DNA of 64,000 bases from the NCBI GenBank assembly GCA_030248225.1, contig JASANE010028091.1, positions 1 through 64,000 on the forward strand, read 5' to 3'. The notes beneath the pieces were generated by a model. It was not told the origin of the DNA. It saw only the letters and a list, made by a program, of their open reading frames with translations, and ran no database searches. Source of the stretch: Trileptium ribeirensis. Its lineage: Eukaryota; Nematoda; Enoplea; Enoplida; Thoracostomopsidae. This document shows positions 48,320 to 60,844 of the stretch, piece by piece. A program made the translations under genes and the position numbers. The first letter of the stretch is position 1; the number at the start of each line of letters is the position of its first letter.

Positions 48320-50800
48320 AGATATCTCCTCGATTTTTGTGAACTAAAGCCACACCGGTAGTTAGTAATTACTTGTAGATATTTCGTCTATATTTAGCAA
48401 TTTCTGTACTCAATAGTTTTTTGTTTAATTCAAGCTGGGAAACAGATGTATTCAAATCTAGATTATTCAGTTGATGCATTGTGGATCAAAAATAACACAA
48501 CTGGTGGATTTTCGTAGTATATTTTTGTGTTATATTTTGTGGTTGGCATATATATCTTGTGTTTTATATTATCGTTTAATTTATTTCATCAGTCATAAAA
48601 TCGAGCTTCCTATACTTAAAGGATTATACAGATTTAGTGTTGATTTTTACTATTTGTATATATTCATTTAGAATCGGTCAACGTTAAGCTGAAGTAAACT
48701 TTATAGCCTGTTATACATAAAAACATACTCATGTTAGTTAATTTTTTTTCCCAACGACCAAGGTTTTCTATTTAGTGTTTTGTAAAAGTATTTTGAGAGT
48801 AAAGTTTGGCTTAAAAATAGCTATTATTACACATGTAGGTACGTCTTTCAGCTTCATGTTGGTCGGTTATTTATTGGTATATTAAATTGTTGCAGTCATA
48901 ATGAATACAAATAAATGATTGGTCCCGCTTAACTATATTGGCAACCGCCCTGATGTGGAGTAATTAGTGTAAAAGAAAAACGTATGAACACATCAAATGT
49001 GAGCCTAACAGGAAGCATTGTACCATAATCAATATAATTATTTCATAAATATTGGTATTTAGAAGGATGGAAAATCACTATGTACCCGCGAAATATACGG
49101 TTCAATAACATTGGCGGCAATTCGAACACGCAATGCGATGTGCAATTAAAAGACATGATTATGTTTGACAATAGTATTTCCAAATCCCATATAACTCAAG
49201 TTTTTATAGATATTTTTCTTCAATGATGTATCTTTTTTCTCTTCGTTGGTACATTGGTGTATATATTACGGATTAGTGTTGGGAAACTGCCGGCTTTGAA
49301 GTCAAGCAACCGGTCATTGGCAGGCCCGTAAAATTTTAGAATTACAAACATAGCAACGGCTGTCCGACCGCACAGCGGCTGGCCTGCGGCCAATGGACGG
49401 CTGACCGCCAAGAAGCTTCTCTTACTGCGATACGACTTTACGCTGAATGCAAATGCAAAACAGTCAGTTTTGTTGCTAGAGATGATTGGTGGTCCAGTGA
49501 CTAAGAGCGCATCCCAAAAAACGGTGGGATCATTCTCTGATTTTATCCCTCTTCCCCCAGCCGAAACACAGAATTTTTTCGTATAACAGTTGTTCAAATT
49601 ATTGTAAACAATATAGAAAAAGTTGGGATCACACATCGTGCTTCGTTATATTATGATTATATTCACAGAATTAGGTAAATTAATTGAGTTATATTGTGGA
49701 TATTTTGATATTGTACCTTTGACAGATTTTACATATTGTGCACCAATAGCGGTTTACGTCAGTCCCGCTGTTTCATGACTAATGAATGGTTGTGTTGTTT
49801 CTCTACCTGTGACTTTAAATATATTCAGTATTTTTCTGATAAACATTTGATATTTGTGTTGCGTTAATTATTGTAATACTTGACAGTTTAACAATTCGGA
49901 TTATATATTACGGAATCTTCAACCTGGCCTCCTCAATCATCATCTTTATCAAAAGGACCGTGGTAAGAGTCTGCTGAGACCAACATTTTATGTACTGTCA
50001 ATACATTTTCAATGCAGTTTTAGCGAAAGAAAAACTTGCGTAAAAAGCAACAAAGCTTCTGTACCACCTGACTTTGACTGCGCCGCTGATATGCCTGATT
50101 GGATTTGACGACCCCATATCACGAGTAACGAAAATTTTATGCTTTTATGCATAAACAAAACTTCCATAAATATATCTCACAAAGTTACGTTTAGCTGCGT
50201 TAATACGTAAAAACTTTTCGGTTTAAATTTAAGCTCAAACATTGAGCTCAATATCTGGTCAAAATTTGTCTATTAACTGTAATAAAAAAATTGTCTAAAA
50301 GTTTGGAGATGATAACGCACCTCTGTTACCTTAACAAGATTACTGGTGCACTCACGAGGTCGCAAGTACAAACTTTTATCTCGAAATATGATATCATTTT
50401 TCGGTAAGTTTGAAAGCATGGGTAATGTACTAACCTTGGCAGCATATTGCTTAATTCAATCAGCGATATCTTAAAAATTTCGAGGTCAAAATTTTACAAA
50501 ACACTGCAAACATTTTTGAATATATTTATGCTTTGACACACACTTTAAACATTGCTATTTACCACATTTTTTCAATACAAATTACAGTCAAATCTTGGTC
50601 AAATTTTGATAAAAATGTGTTTCTAAATTTTGAGCTAAAAGAACGTGTGAACTCATCTTAAATATTCTTGCAATTAAAATATACGCATGAGGTACTATAT
50701 GTGTTGGGACAGTTATATATATATTGATTTAGGTTACGGCCAAATATTGATGACAGCGCATGTAATCACGTACATAGTAAACGTCATCCAGTACGCATGT
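48320..50800. other. Unique intergenic sequence
   Basis: Mostly nothing recognised. At 49275-49430 a GC-richer part starts TTAGTGTTGGGAAACTGCCG, resembling hAT-type ends and the sequences at 58.65 and 59.63 kb. The 138-codon frame on the - strand at 49220-49636 overlaps it and shows no domain. Confidence 0.4.
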
Positions 50801-50801
50801 C

Positions 50802-51010
50802 ATTGAGGGTGCCTACGATACTCCCGACATTGAGGGCACCAACAGTACTCATGCACAGGAGGGTACCCATAGCACTCATAGTATTGAAGGCACCCGCAGT
50901 ACTCATGACGTTGGGAGCACCCACAATACTCATAGAATTGAGGCAACCAATAGTCCTCGTGGGAATGAGGGCACCCACAGTACTCGTTGTATTGAGGGAA
51001 CCGATGTCAA
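50802..51010. repeat. 27-bp minisatellite, about seven and a half copies
   Basis: The unit is ATTGAGGGCACCCACAGTAC plus seven bases, beginning at 50802. Because 27 is divisible by three, frames stay open on both strands (- strand STVGALN-like; + strand LRAPTVLM-like) at 50784-51056 and 50797-51111. Copies differ by 15-25 percent. A coding role is not supported by any flanking gene structure. Confidence 0.9.
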
Positions 51011-52120
51011 TTAAAATGAGTCTGCTAACCTTCAAATATCGCGCTCCACGCCTCAACTATAATTGCTCTGGGTCCCCCCCCCCGCTGCTATCTGTGGCTA
51101 AAATGGGTTGACACTCGAAGAAATTATCATTCCACGGTTTGGGTTGCCATAAATACAAAGCTAATATAAACTGGGAGGACACTTCCTTGCCTACCTCCAT
51201 CTCCGTTGTGCTATACATGTCTGACCTAGGGTTTTCCTAGTTAACTGGTATGCACAAAATATTCCGCGTGGTGAAAACGTGGTCGCCAACACATTTTCTA
51301 AAAATGGTTATTTTTGAAACATTTTAACAGCATACTATTGTAATTAGAAGCCAGGCTGGTCAGGGCGTCCAACCATAATTAGCTAATTATATTCTATCGA
51401 TGAAATAATAATAATACGCTTTCTATTTGTTTTCGTTTTTAGCAGATTAGATAGAGCGAGTCTAATCGTGGTCTCAACTAAGTCTCGGTGTGACTTTACT
51501 TATTTATACGTTTATTTAATCGGAAACCCGATAACCAATGTATAGTTCTAATTATACTAAGTGCACACAACTGAGGCACGACCAACAAGACCAAGCTGGA
51601 TTTTATCAACGTGTTGATATCAATCATATACTGGTCTATCATAAGCCAATAACCAGCTCAAACAAAAACTATACGAGCTTCTATTTAGAACTGAACAAAT
51701 GATCAGCTCATATGGACGCACATGAGCAAATTTGTGCTTGATACGATGATTTAACGGTCAGAATAGATGAACCCTGCAGCTAGCCAGAAGATACACGAAA
51801 CAACTATGTAAAAACACACTATTTTGCGATTCAAATCAAATAATTTATCTTCGCGCACATTTAGATAAAAATTTTAATTAGAAAATTTGTTCAATATGAA
51901 TTAAATAAACTCAGTTCGTGATCACTAAGAGCTATTAACACACGGAAGTGATTTGCTTTTAAAGTCTCTATTACGCTGGGTTTATTCGCGGTCTGTGCGA
52001 ATCGAAATTCTAAGTTGACAGGCATCAACAGGCAGTTCCGTGCTAAATTGGACAGAGCCAAAAATTGTAGTGCTTTATGATTTTCTGATACTATATTATA
52101 AATAAATTATAAATATTATA

Positions 52121-52600
52121 AGCAAGAGTAATCTCGACGATCCATTATTGTAAGTTTGCTGTGAATGGGCTACAAATGTAGAAACATTAAGGGCTCTGTA
52201 AGCAAGAGTAATCTCGACGATCCAATATTGTAAGTTTGCTGTAAATGGGCTACAAATGTAGAAACATTAAGGGCTCTGTAAGCAAGAGTAATCTCGACGA
52301 TCCATTATTGTAAGTTTGCTGTAAATGGGCTACAAATGTAGAAACATTAAGGGCTCTGTAAGCAAGAGTAATCTCAACGATCCATTATTGTAAGTTTGCT
52401 GTAAATGGGCTACAAATGTAGAAACATTAAGGGCTCTGTAAGCAAGAGTAATCTCGACGATCCATTATTGTAAGTTTGCTGTAAATGGGCTACAAATCTA
52501 GAAACATTAAGGGCTCTGTAAGCAAGAGTAATCTCGACGATCCATTATTGTAAGTTTGCTGTAAATGGGCTACAAATGTAGAAACATTAAGGGCTCCGTG
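52121..52600 (+). repeat. 80-bp tandem array, six copies
   Basis: AGCAAGAGTAATCTCGACGA begins at 52121, 52201, 52281, 52361, 52441 and 52521. Copies differ by one or two bases, so the array is young. The last unit changes to GGGCTCCGTGAATGG at its end. Confidence 0.98.
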
Positions 52601-53879
52601 AATGGTTTTTGTAACTTTATGCGACAGCAGCGTTTCCAAACTTTGGTCCTGAACAGTTTACCACATTTGGTGTTAGTGGGTCTGGTTAGTGGAATTATGC
52701 AGTAGTCATTAGCGAAGCGTATATTATATTTTCCCGGATTGAGATTTGCCAAATCTGTTCCTTTGCAAAAATGATGGCTCGCCCAGGAATGGTTTTTTGT
52801 TTTTAGTTGTTGTAAACAAGATGTACACTAAAGGTATAAAATTCTTCGTTAACGGTCATTTGAAATGATCGTAAACCGAAATATGAAAAATTGTAATGCA
52901 TGTATCCCTGGGGTGTTCTTTAGTCAAGTCAGTTCACGATCGTTAAAACGATGTACGCGAACAAATCACGATTTTCCCCTACGTACGCGTACACGATTTG
53001 CAATGCAGCAACGCGTAGGTGATATTCAGTCGCTATTTTGCTATTTGCAGTATCTAATTTTGCTGACCGTGTACAAGTGAAAACGCGATTACGAATCGCG
53101 TTTTTCCCGTAAGCTATAATATATATATAATACACAAATAAACCGCGAATATTGACACCTGATTCTGAACGTCATTTGATGAACGCGGACAAACGCGCGA
53201 AATGTACAATTCGGCGCTCACGGAAATTCCATTCGTACATTATTGCAGAGCCCATGTTCGCGTTTACAAAACTCCGAATACCAGTGGCAAAAATGTAACG
53301 CTGATTTCTGAATCAATTTGTGATGTTGACAAAAGAACAATCTTGGTTTACACATCTAATGCGGAGCACGCAAAAAGGATTCTAATTTACTAACCCACCG
53401 TATACTGATGTTAGCTACTAGAATAACACAATTCTTGAAAGTTTTCGACTGCTAATAAAAAGCGTAGAAACATTCATATTACCTACCCTGAGACTTCGAA
53501 GCTGTTACAATGACGTACTACGGAATACTTAAATCCTGGTATGCTTAGGATACGTTAGTTGGTGGTTACTTAAACTGCAGATTACGGGTTAGGGTGTGCA
53601 GCGTTGAACCGCTTTGGTTTTTGATGTTGGTATTGCATCGTGCTTTTATATAATACAGAACGGTAATTCTGTACGACAAAATAGCAACCTTTACAGGAAC
53701 GTTTCCAGTCATAAATCTACGTGCGCTTTTAAGAAATCTGTAAACACTTTCTTAAACCTGTCTGCTGCTACTTCGTTCTAAATTTTATCACCTTATGCAA
53801 AATTGTTGGATTATCTTGTAAATATTGTACGAAACAGACCATCGGGTATACATATTGATGTAGCTGTTTCATGGCAGTA

Positions 53880-54110
53880 TTTGTGAAATAGTGTGCACAT
53901 GGGCCGAAGAACCGAGGTGACAGGAGATGGTAGTTTGGTAACCAAAAGGGGAATCCCATGAGGGTTCCCGGCGGTCGCGCCGCCTTCGGTACTGCAAAAA
54001 GCACCTATGTGTTGGTGTGGGTGGTCTATCAGGGGTAGTTGGACCCTCGAGAGGAGGGTACGAACCTAGGGGGCGGTAACCCCCTGCCCCTATCAGCGTG
54101 TACGATATTA
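53880..54110. other. GC-rich block
   Basis: About 230 bp of GC-rich sequence with GGTGTGGGTGGTCTATCAGG and CCTAGGGGGCGGTAACCCCC. Small inverted repeats are present (for example GGCGG-TCGC-GCCGCC at about 53970). It resembles the GC-rich flanks of the AT-tract repeats. No gene seen. Confidence 0.4.
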
Positions 54111-54324
54111 GTATAGGACTAATTAAGATACTGGTCAATGACTCGCCCCTCAATTGCTGGCGCTGCTGCTTTGTGAACCAAAGACCACTGAGGTGTTAAC
54201 AAAACGGTCTTTAAAGACCGCAAAATCACTGTAACTTTTATTAGATGCATCTGGGATATGGACATACGTGTCCTCAGCTCGATCTCTTCGGTATGCAGGG
54301 AGAACTTTTGGGTCTTTTCGGTTA

Positions 54325-54480
54325 TCCCCCCAGCCCGAATTTCGTCATTTTCAAGATACAGGCGAAATTTTGGTACCAATCGACTCAGCTCGATGAGGCG
54401 GTTCAGAAAATATCCATTTTGCCCATATCCCTGACAGAAAAATTTTTCAATTTTTTTGGGTCCCAATGGTCCCCCCTAGG
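54325..54480 (+). repeat. Dispersed repeat family B, copy
   Basis: This is the partner of 45304-45470, carrying CCCAGCCCGAATTTCGTC, GACTCAGCTCGATGAGGCGG and GGGTCCCAATGGTCCCC. A further partial echo, TATGGTACCGATCGACGCGG, lies at 54517-54536, so the repeat may have internal periodicity. Confidence 0.8.
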
Positions 54481-54611
54481 GAACCCAAAAAAATTTTTTC
54501 TTCCGAATCCGGTCATGTATGGTACCGATCGACGCGGATTGAATAGCTGATTCTATGATAGTAATTTTATAGAAATCTGATAACAGGTTCCTGAGTTATG
54601 ATCAAAAAAAA

Positions 54612-54682
54612 GCTGAGTCTCTCAGCCACCGATACCGGTGCCCGGGATGCAGGACGAGGACCTGGACTCAGCGGCGCATCCC
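54612..54682. other. Compact multi-stem (cloverleaf-like) segment
   Basis: GCTGAGTC (54612-54619) pairs perfectly with GACTCAGC (54665-54672). Between them are hairpins CACCG-ATA-CGGTG and CAGG-ACGAGGA-CCTG. Alternative pairings exist: GCTGAG-TCT-CTCAGC locally, and GGGATGC (54644) with GCATCCC (54676). The AT-rich surroundings make this stand out. It could be a structured RNA, or the structured end of the repeat family B element just upstream. Confidence 0.55.
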
Positions 54683-55840
54683 ATCTGAAAAACCTAATAA
54701 ATAAAAAGGTTAGTTAGTACATAACAACAACATAATATAATACATATTTAACTCACCATCATTTGATCCGGGCAACAATATTTTGGTTGAGAACGTTAAT
54801 CGAAACAACTCCATGGGAAAAGAAATTGAAAGACCAGTAAATCTCCTCGGAAGGACTTACCAGAAAATTCGTTCTCACTGCAATCAGACTCGCTGTGAAA
54901 TTTCGTTAAAATCTTTATAAAGATCTTTAAAATCATTATCCAGATTTGAGGCTTGATCTTTTATAACATGGCCAAGTCGAATAACATATATATATATTTA
55001 GCTAAACTATGCATAATTTTAATTTTAGCTTCTGTACAAAATTGAATTTTCACCCTCGTCGTTTGTTGACTATAAATAAAGCCAAACGTGCGCTAAGTAG
55101 CTTGTAAATAGCCGCACTTGCATGAATTTTAAATTTTTAAAGGAAGCTTAAACAAAAATTTTGAAGATAGTGATATTTACGTATTTATTTTACCTGAATT
55201 TATGTGTCTTGCTTTAATTACTACTAATCTTGCATTTTTTGGGCCTAGAGCTAAGTATTTTCCCTGTAACATAAGCTGCTAAACTGCATCTAATAAATAT
55301 TTTTTCAGTAGTCTGTCCCGGCTATCAATCCCTGAGACATAGCCACTCCCGGCCCGTACAAACATAGTCGTACAAGCATAGCTTAGCTATATATTTCATT
55401 TATGAACGGCCGGATGTGGCTGTACCTTTTTGTCAGACTTTAGCTCTGTGACATAATCCGGCCCTAGGTGCACACATCTTAAGGTAAATGATGCATTAGC
55501 TTAGGCTAAGACCAGGCTTAGGCATGGTATATCGAGAACGGCATGGCCAGCATTTTATTTATACCCGTTGATGGTTACTTTGAGCTTCACTCTTACGCGT
55601 AGAACTCTTCCATTGCGATGGAGCTATGGAGCGGCTGAATCGCTCATCGAGCAAAGACTCAGCTTAAATAGTCTAAAATCTAGGCTAGAGAGATTCAGAT
55701 AGTGGTTGGAATTCTAAAATATTTTATAAAATAATGCTAAGCTTCTAAAATAAATTTATATCTCTAATTTATTTATAACAATAATTTATCTAAGAGCTTT
55801 TACGCGTGATTTTATACCTTTTTATCTTAAAATGCTTACG

Positions 55841-55848
55841 GTACTAGT
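55841..55848 (+). repeat. Target-site duplication, left (GTACTAGT)
   Basis: The eight bases GTACTAGT precede the CAGGGCCGCC end of the hAT-like element and recur exactly after its other end at 56679-56686. Confidence 0.88.
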
Positions 55849-56678
55849 CAGGGCCGCCGCTAGGATGTCCGAGGCCCCCCAGCAGGCTGCGAGCGCCCCA
55901 GTAGGCTGCGAGGCCCCCCCAGCAGGCTGCGAGGCCCCCCCAGCAGGATGCGAGGCCCCTATCACATTTCTTAACTAATGTAATCGTTTTCGAATACACT
56001 TACCTTAAGACATTATACTCTAAAAATCTGCAAAGACCGTGTACCCTTAAATTTGAGAGCTGTTCCTTAAATTAAGATAGTATGCATGGTCATAATTTTA
56101 TAAACAGTCTTTGCAATATTTTAAAAGCATCCTTATAGCCTGCTCCTTTGTACGTTTGCGCTTTGAAGCACCACTTTCGAATACCCGTTGACTCATTTCA
56201 CGAACACATATTTCATATATCAAAATTTAATATTATTATGAATAAATTATAACAAAATTACTAATACTAATATTTATTTTAACCGTCAAGACTTATCACG
56301 TAGATAACCCCGGAATATAACCAGGGGCCTCAAGGCCTCTACTAGTTTATTTCACACCAAATGCTATACATTAGTTGCATAGACGCTGACCTAAATAAAT
56401 TTTCGTGTATGTCCGTAAAACAGGCGCCCAGTAAAAACTCTAACTTTGAACCTCGGAACGGTTAAACTCATACTCACGATTAGGCTTCTAAACTCTGAGG
56501 TTACCTTTGTATATCGTGTACATTTACTTTGCGAAAGGTGCTTGAGGTTGTGCTGCGGCTCCCAACTTTTTCACCTTTTCACCCAGAGGCCATGAGATGA
56601 GGCCCCTGTAAGGCGCGAGGCCCCTGCAAGGGGCGAGCCCCCCCTAGGGGGGTAGGGGGGGTACTAACGGCGGCTCTG
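55849..56678. mobile_element. Non-autonomous hAT-type transposon (830 bp)
   Basis: The ends CAGGGCCGCCGCTAG (left) and the reverse complement of the right end, CAGAGCCGCCGTTAG, form terminal inverted repeats, and an exact 8-bp duplication GTACTAGT flanks them. An 8-bp duplication with CAGGG-type ends is the hallmark of the hAT superfamily. Just inside both ends lie GAGGCCCC-rich stretches; on the left a unit of about 21 bp, GAGGCCCCCCCAGCAGGCTG, is repeated (55877-55958). No transposase frame is present, so it would depend on another element. Confidence 0.88.
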
Positions 56679-56686
56679 GTACTAGT
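56679..56686 (+). repeat. Target-site duplication, right (GTACTAGT)
   Basis: Exact copy of the left duplication at 55841-55848. Confidence 0.88.
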
Positions 56687-57264
56687 ATTTAAAAAGCTAT
56701 TAAGCCTTTTAGCGCTGATTATGAGCTTAAATATGTGTTCGGGTCTAGAGACAGCACACGTGGCGCTCCACAAATTTTGGATTGAGAGCATAAGGGTGCT
56801 CCATACTTTAGCTATTAGTGCGCTGAGAGCACAGTGGCTCCTGAAATTTTGTTGCTTGAGAATGCAGGAGCGCTGCAAATTCGAACTGACTAGGGTGAGC
56901 TAAGCTTAAGTCAAAGCCTAGTCCGGACAGAACGATCTACCTTGCAGTTCATAAAGTTTGCTCGAACTTTAACATTATAATAATTATATCCTTAGATCCG
57001 ACATGTTAATTCAAACAATTCATTTATTCCTAATATATTTACTTTATATTTTTAAAATTTTAGTTTTAGGTGATTATAGTATCAGTGCTGTAAGCGGAGT
57101 CCTAGGCTTTAAGAGTAACTATCACACCAGTTCATTTGCTTGAGACTTGAGTTTATCTTTAGCAATTAGGGTTCACTTCGCTGCGTCGCTTTATGTATAA
57201 AAACTTTAATCGAGCAGAAGTCTTGGCTTTCCTTTCATTCTTGAATGAAATTATATTTTGTATA

Positions 57265-57430
57265 ATCCTGAACAAACTTTTGCCAAAACGGCGGATTGAC
57301 CCTAGATCGCCCGGAGCTAAGTCATGTACACTAGCCATTACGCCATTTGGAAATTGTTGATAGGTCGCTTGAGGAACCTTACAAGCGAGTAACAATGCAC
57401 GTGCAAATGTACGCCAGGCGACAAACTGGG
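57265..57430 (-). mobile_element. tRNA-derived SINE copy
   Basis: On the - strand the order is GTACATTTGCACGTGCATTG, GGTTCCTCAAGCGACC, a box A-like AATGGCGTAATGGCTAGTG, GGGCGATCTAGGGTCAATCC (box B) and the tail GGCAAAAGTTTGTTCAGG. It shares the tail with 14225-14385 and the order with 57690-57855. The 92-codon frame here is incidental. Confidence 0.7.
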
Positions 57431-57689
57431 TAAGCAAGCATCTGTGATTCTTAGTAAGTAATGACTCACTAAGACCAATGTTTCACTTTATGAACGAAAG
57501 GGTTAACCAAGATGATGGTCTAAAATTTTGCAAATTGGGAGAGAGTATAAATTTTAACTAGCCTTTCCTTCATGAAGAAAACTGTTTCGTACAAAGCTGA
57601 AAACACATTTGCCCAGGGGTTTGTGCCGGCCCTCCCACTTTTTACGAAAAAATGTGAAAAAAACTAACTGACGTGGTAATAACGAAATG

Positions 57690-57855
57690 ATCGTGCATTT
57701 GCCGCATTGCTGGATTAAACCTGGATCTTTGAGCCCGAGCCTCGTACAATAGCCACACCGCTTTCAGGAACAATACGGAATTGTAGAAGCGAATTACAGA
57801 GCACATGCCAACGTACGCCGCAAGAGAACCTCGGTAAAGCAGCTCACTACGAAAT
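57690..57855 (-). mobile_element. tRNA-derived SINE copy
   Basis: On the - strand GTACGTTGGCATGTGC..., GCGGTGTGGCTATTGTACG (box A-like), GGATCCAGGTTTAATCCAGC-like box B and GGCAAATGCACG follow the same layout as the copy 260 bp upstream on the + axis. The two neighbours are diverged, so this is separate insertion or old duplication. Confidence 0.6.
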
Positions 57856-58429
57856 ATAGGCTGTGACAACTGTGGGAGTCTTAAAAACAGTTGTTCTCAG
57901 CTACTGTTTTCTATAAATTCCGCCCCCACTTTTCCAATAATTCCTTTGTTCTCTGCGGAAACGGAGAAGCTTCTTCGTCCGCCGATCCGCAGCATTATAA
58001 TAGTTCATTTTTCGCTCTTGTCCCTTGTTAAAAGTGTCACCACCATTGTACATCCAATTTCCTTTCATCGGAACATCCTTACCTTTGTCCGAAATGGTAA
58101 TATAGGACCTGTCTTACTAGAGGGTTCATAGCCGACATAAGAGCTGCTCGTGCTCCCAACTGGGGGAAGTGCACTCAGATGTAAAAGGCCTCTCACAAAA
58201 CACAATTTTTTTTGCCGCATAGAGCATAAAATCATCTCGAATACAAAAGTGATAAGTTCGATATTTTAAAATTTGCAACCGTTATACCACCAAAGAGACA
58301 TGGGGAGCGCACGCCCTCCCACACATATTCTAAATTTGTTCAATTACTTCGACCAGACTAGTGTTTGTTTCCATAAAATATATTTGAGTGTTCGTCTTCG
58401 AAAAATAAAGTACTATGTATCAGGGGCAT

Positions 58430-58560
58430 CGCGACAAGGGGGGCGACACTGTGGGTTATTCGGACCTAACAATTTGGGTCCCCGTCACGCCATAGTTTGG
58501 GTGGCGCTCTCACCAAGGTTTGCGGGGCTCTCACATACTGGTCCGGATTGCAAATATTTT
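58430..58560. other. GC-rich patch
   Basis: A short GC-rich patch (GGGGCATCGCGACAAGGGG to GGTGGCGCTCTCACC) with repeated GCTCTCAC. Origin unknown; a transposon fragment is plausible. Confidence 0.3.
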
Positions 58561-58645
58561 ATTTAGCTAAGCATGCAACATGAAACTTAGACAACGTTAA
58601 AAGAAACTCTTACCGGTAACGAATTTATGCTTGCCTAAGGCACTA

Positions 58646-59635
58646 GTGATGAGCACTGGCCAGCCTAACTTTGCCCTAGCAACCGGTTTTCGGCCTTTGT
58701 ACCGACTCGCAGTCAGCTGCAAAATTTGGCGTCCGGCCGACCAACAATTGGAGCCGCTGGACAACGCTACCATTAAGGTTCAATCCAAGTCGTTAACCGG
58801 TGCACCGATTACGCTGATACTACCAATAATCGACTCAGGTCGTTAATGCGCTTCGAATAATAAATAAGATAGATTCTTTGGAATTGATGCTTTTGGAAAT
58901 AAAGCTGCAGTAGTGTATTTAGAAACAAACAGAGGTATCACCACTGAGGGTACTGTGGGCCGCTCCCACACCGTTTCTAACTGCAACAAATTTTTTCCAT
59001 GTGCTAACGTCACATCACATTTTGAGTCGAAATTTTCTGGCGACACCCCTGGTAACATACAAAACGGACTTGACGGTAAGGATATGATCATACTTGAGGA
59101 ATATAGTACGTCCAAACAGTATTTGTATTTGTATCGTCGACAGTGGACATAAACTCGGCAAGTATACGCCGAGATACTTTTGAACGCGACCACTGGAGTC
59201 CACCCATGAAATGAAAAGGTCTCGGGACTTACATTTGTGTAACAAAAAATGCAAATATGCGAGCGCAGAGCAATATCTGATTGACGCTTATTCAGTAAGC
59301 ATTAGGCCGTCAGGTAGCTATGGCCGTCATAGGTTTCGATCTAAAATGTAATCTGTTTTCGAGACTGTTTGACATAAACTGTTGTTACACTGTAACAAAA
59401 GAATTGAGGCGCAAAGATTATTGTGGTTTTGGACGTAATTTTGTAGTGGATGATTGCAATTTGTGCACCAAGAAATTTAATTTTGAACAAATATCAAACA
59501 AAAATTTTGCAAAATATATCTTCGAGTTGTTCGGTAGTTTTACTGGATACCAGTAGGAAAATTCGCTAGCTGGTCGTTTTTCCGGCAGGCCTGGGTACCG
59601 ATCAGTCGTTCAACCGGCTCGGCGACCGGTGCCCA
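58646..59635. mobile_element. Possible hAT-like element or two facing fragments
   Basis: The left side TAGTGATGAGCACTGGCC... and the reverse complement of the right side, TAGTGTTGGGCACCGG, look like hAT-type inverted ends. About 1 kb separates them. The flanking eight bases do not match (TAAGGCAC versus TTACAACG), so these may be two unrelated fragments. Frames inside (58631-58846, 58913-59152 and 59320-59556 +; 58843-59193 -) show no transposase motif. Confidence 0.35.
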
Positions 59636-60844
59636 ACACTATTACAACGCAAGTAAAAACTGCGAACCCCCCGGTGTAAAACCGCAGAGCAGTAAAAACT
59701 GCCCCGCCTAAAACGTGTGAACGGATCGGCAAGCTTCACTTTCAACGCCGGAAGTTTAATCTATCGATATACCAGTGCGCTATACAAAGGATCTAACGCA
59801 AACCGTTTATAGCGAGCTGCACATTACAAAACAACATATAATTTACTATTCAATGTAAACACATAGAACTTGATGGCAAAACACACAAAAAAGTGTTACA
59901 ATGAGCGCACAGGATTTACCATAACAGGGAAAAGAGAAAATACTTAAAGAATAAAGGGTCGAGGGATCAAATTTTTGTACACGATTGACGATTTAAAACC
60001 AAATACATATAAACGCAACGCAACGAACAAGACACGAACACCCGCCGTCTAAAAGAACACTATTAGATACGTCCTATACGCTTCATTTTTTGGAATTTAC
60101 AAACACAAAAACCACTATATTCAGATCAAATTTCTCTGTCGGAAACATTGTTTAACGCCTATCATGCAAAGATTATACAAATATTTTCAAGTGTCAGTGT
60201 CCAACTTAGGGTTCAGCAGTCATTAACTCAGATCAGTGTAAACCGAATATTTTTACTTTGTAATGATAATATGCTGTGATATTTTATTCACTTGGATACT
60301 ACTACTCGCGGTAGGGGATAATATTATTCTATTCTGTATACAGTTACTTCCTCAGGGCATTCTATGTTAAGTTTCTAAGCGACCGTCATATCCACATTGA
60401 AAACACAGCAGTTCTCTTCGTGAAGGAGCAAAAACTTGTCAATTTCTCTTTTTCTACCAAACCGACCCTTGGATCAAATCCATTTCGAGCTCTTGCTCGC
60501 TGACAAAATTGAACTGTAGCTTTAAACTGTTAACAAAAATTAAATTTTCGTCATTCACTATAATATATAAATACTTTACCCTGGCATCGGACGTTCGGCC
60601 TCTGGTTCACGTGGAAAATATTATCGAGATATGTGCACTGTAGATGATAAAATGCTGTTGAAAGCTATATATTTTGTGCTTTACGGTGCGAACAACTTCC
60701 ATTTGTCTAAATTTACGTCTCCTAAATCAATTCCAAAATTATATCGCTAAAATAATTTTTAAAGCTGTTATAAAGCTGAAACATTTTGTCATCGCTGGAA
60801 TAGGTATAAGGTCTAAACAAGAGTACCAATGGCCCAGTTTTTTC

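Noticed and set aside
49220..49636. 138-codon open frame on the - strand
   Set aside because: Overlaps a transposon-like GC-rich segment; no recognisable motif and no splice or promoter context.
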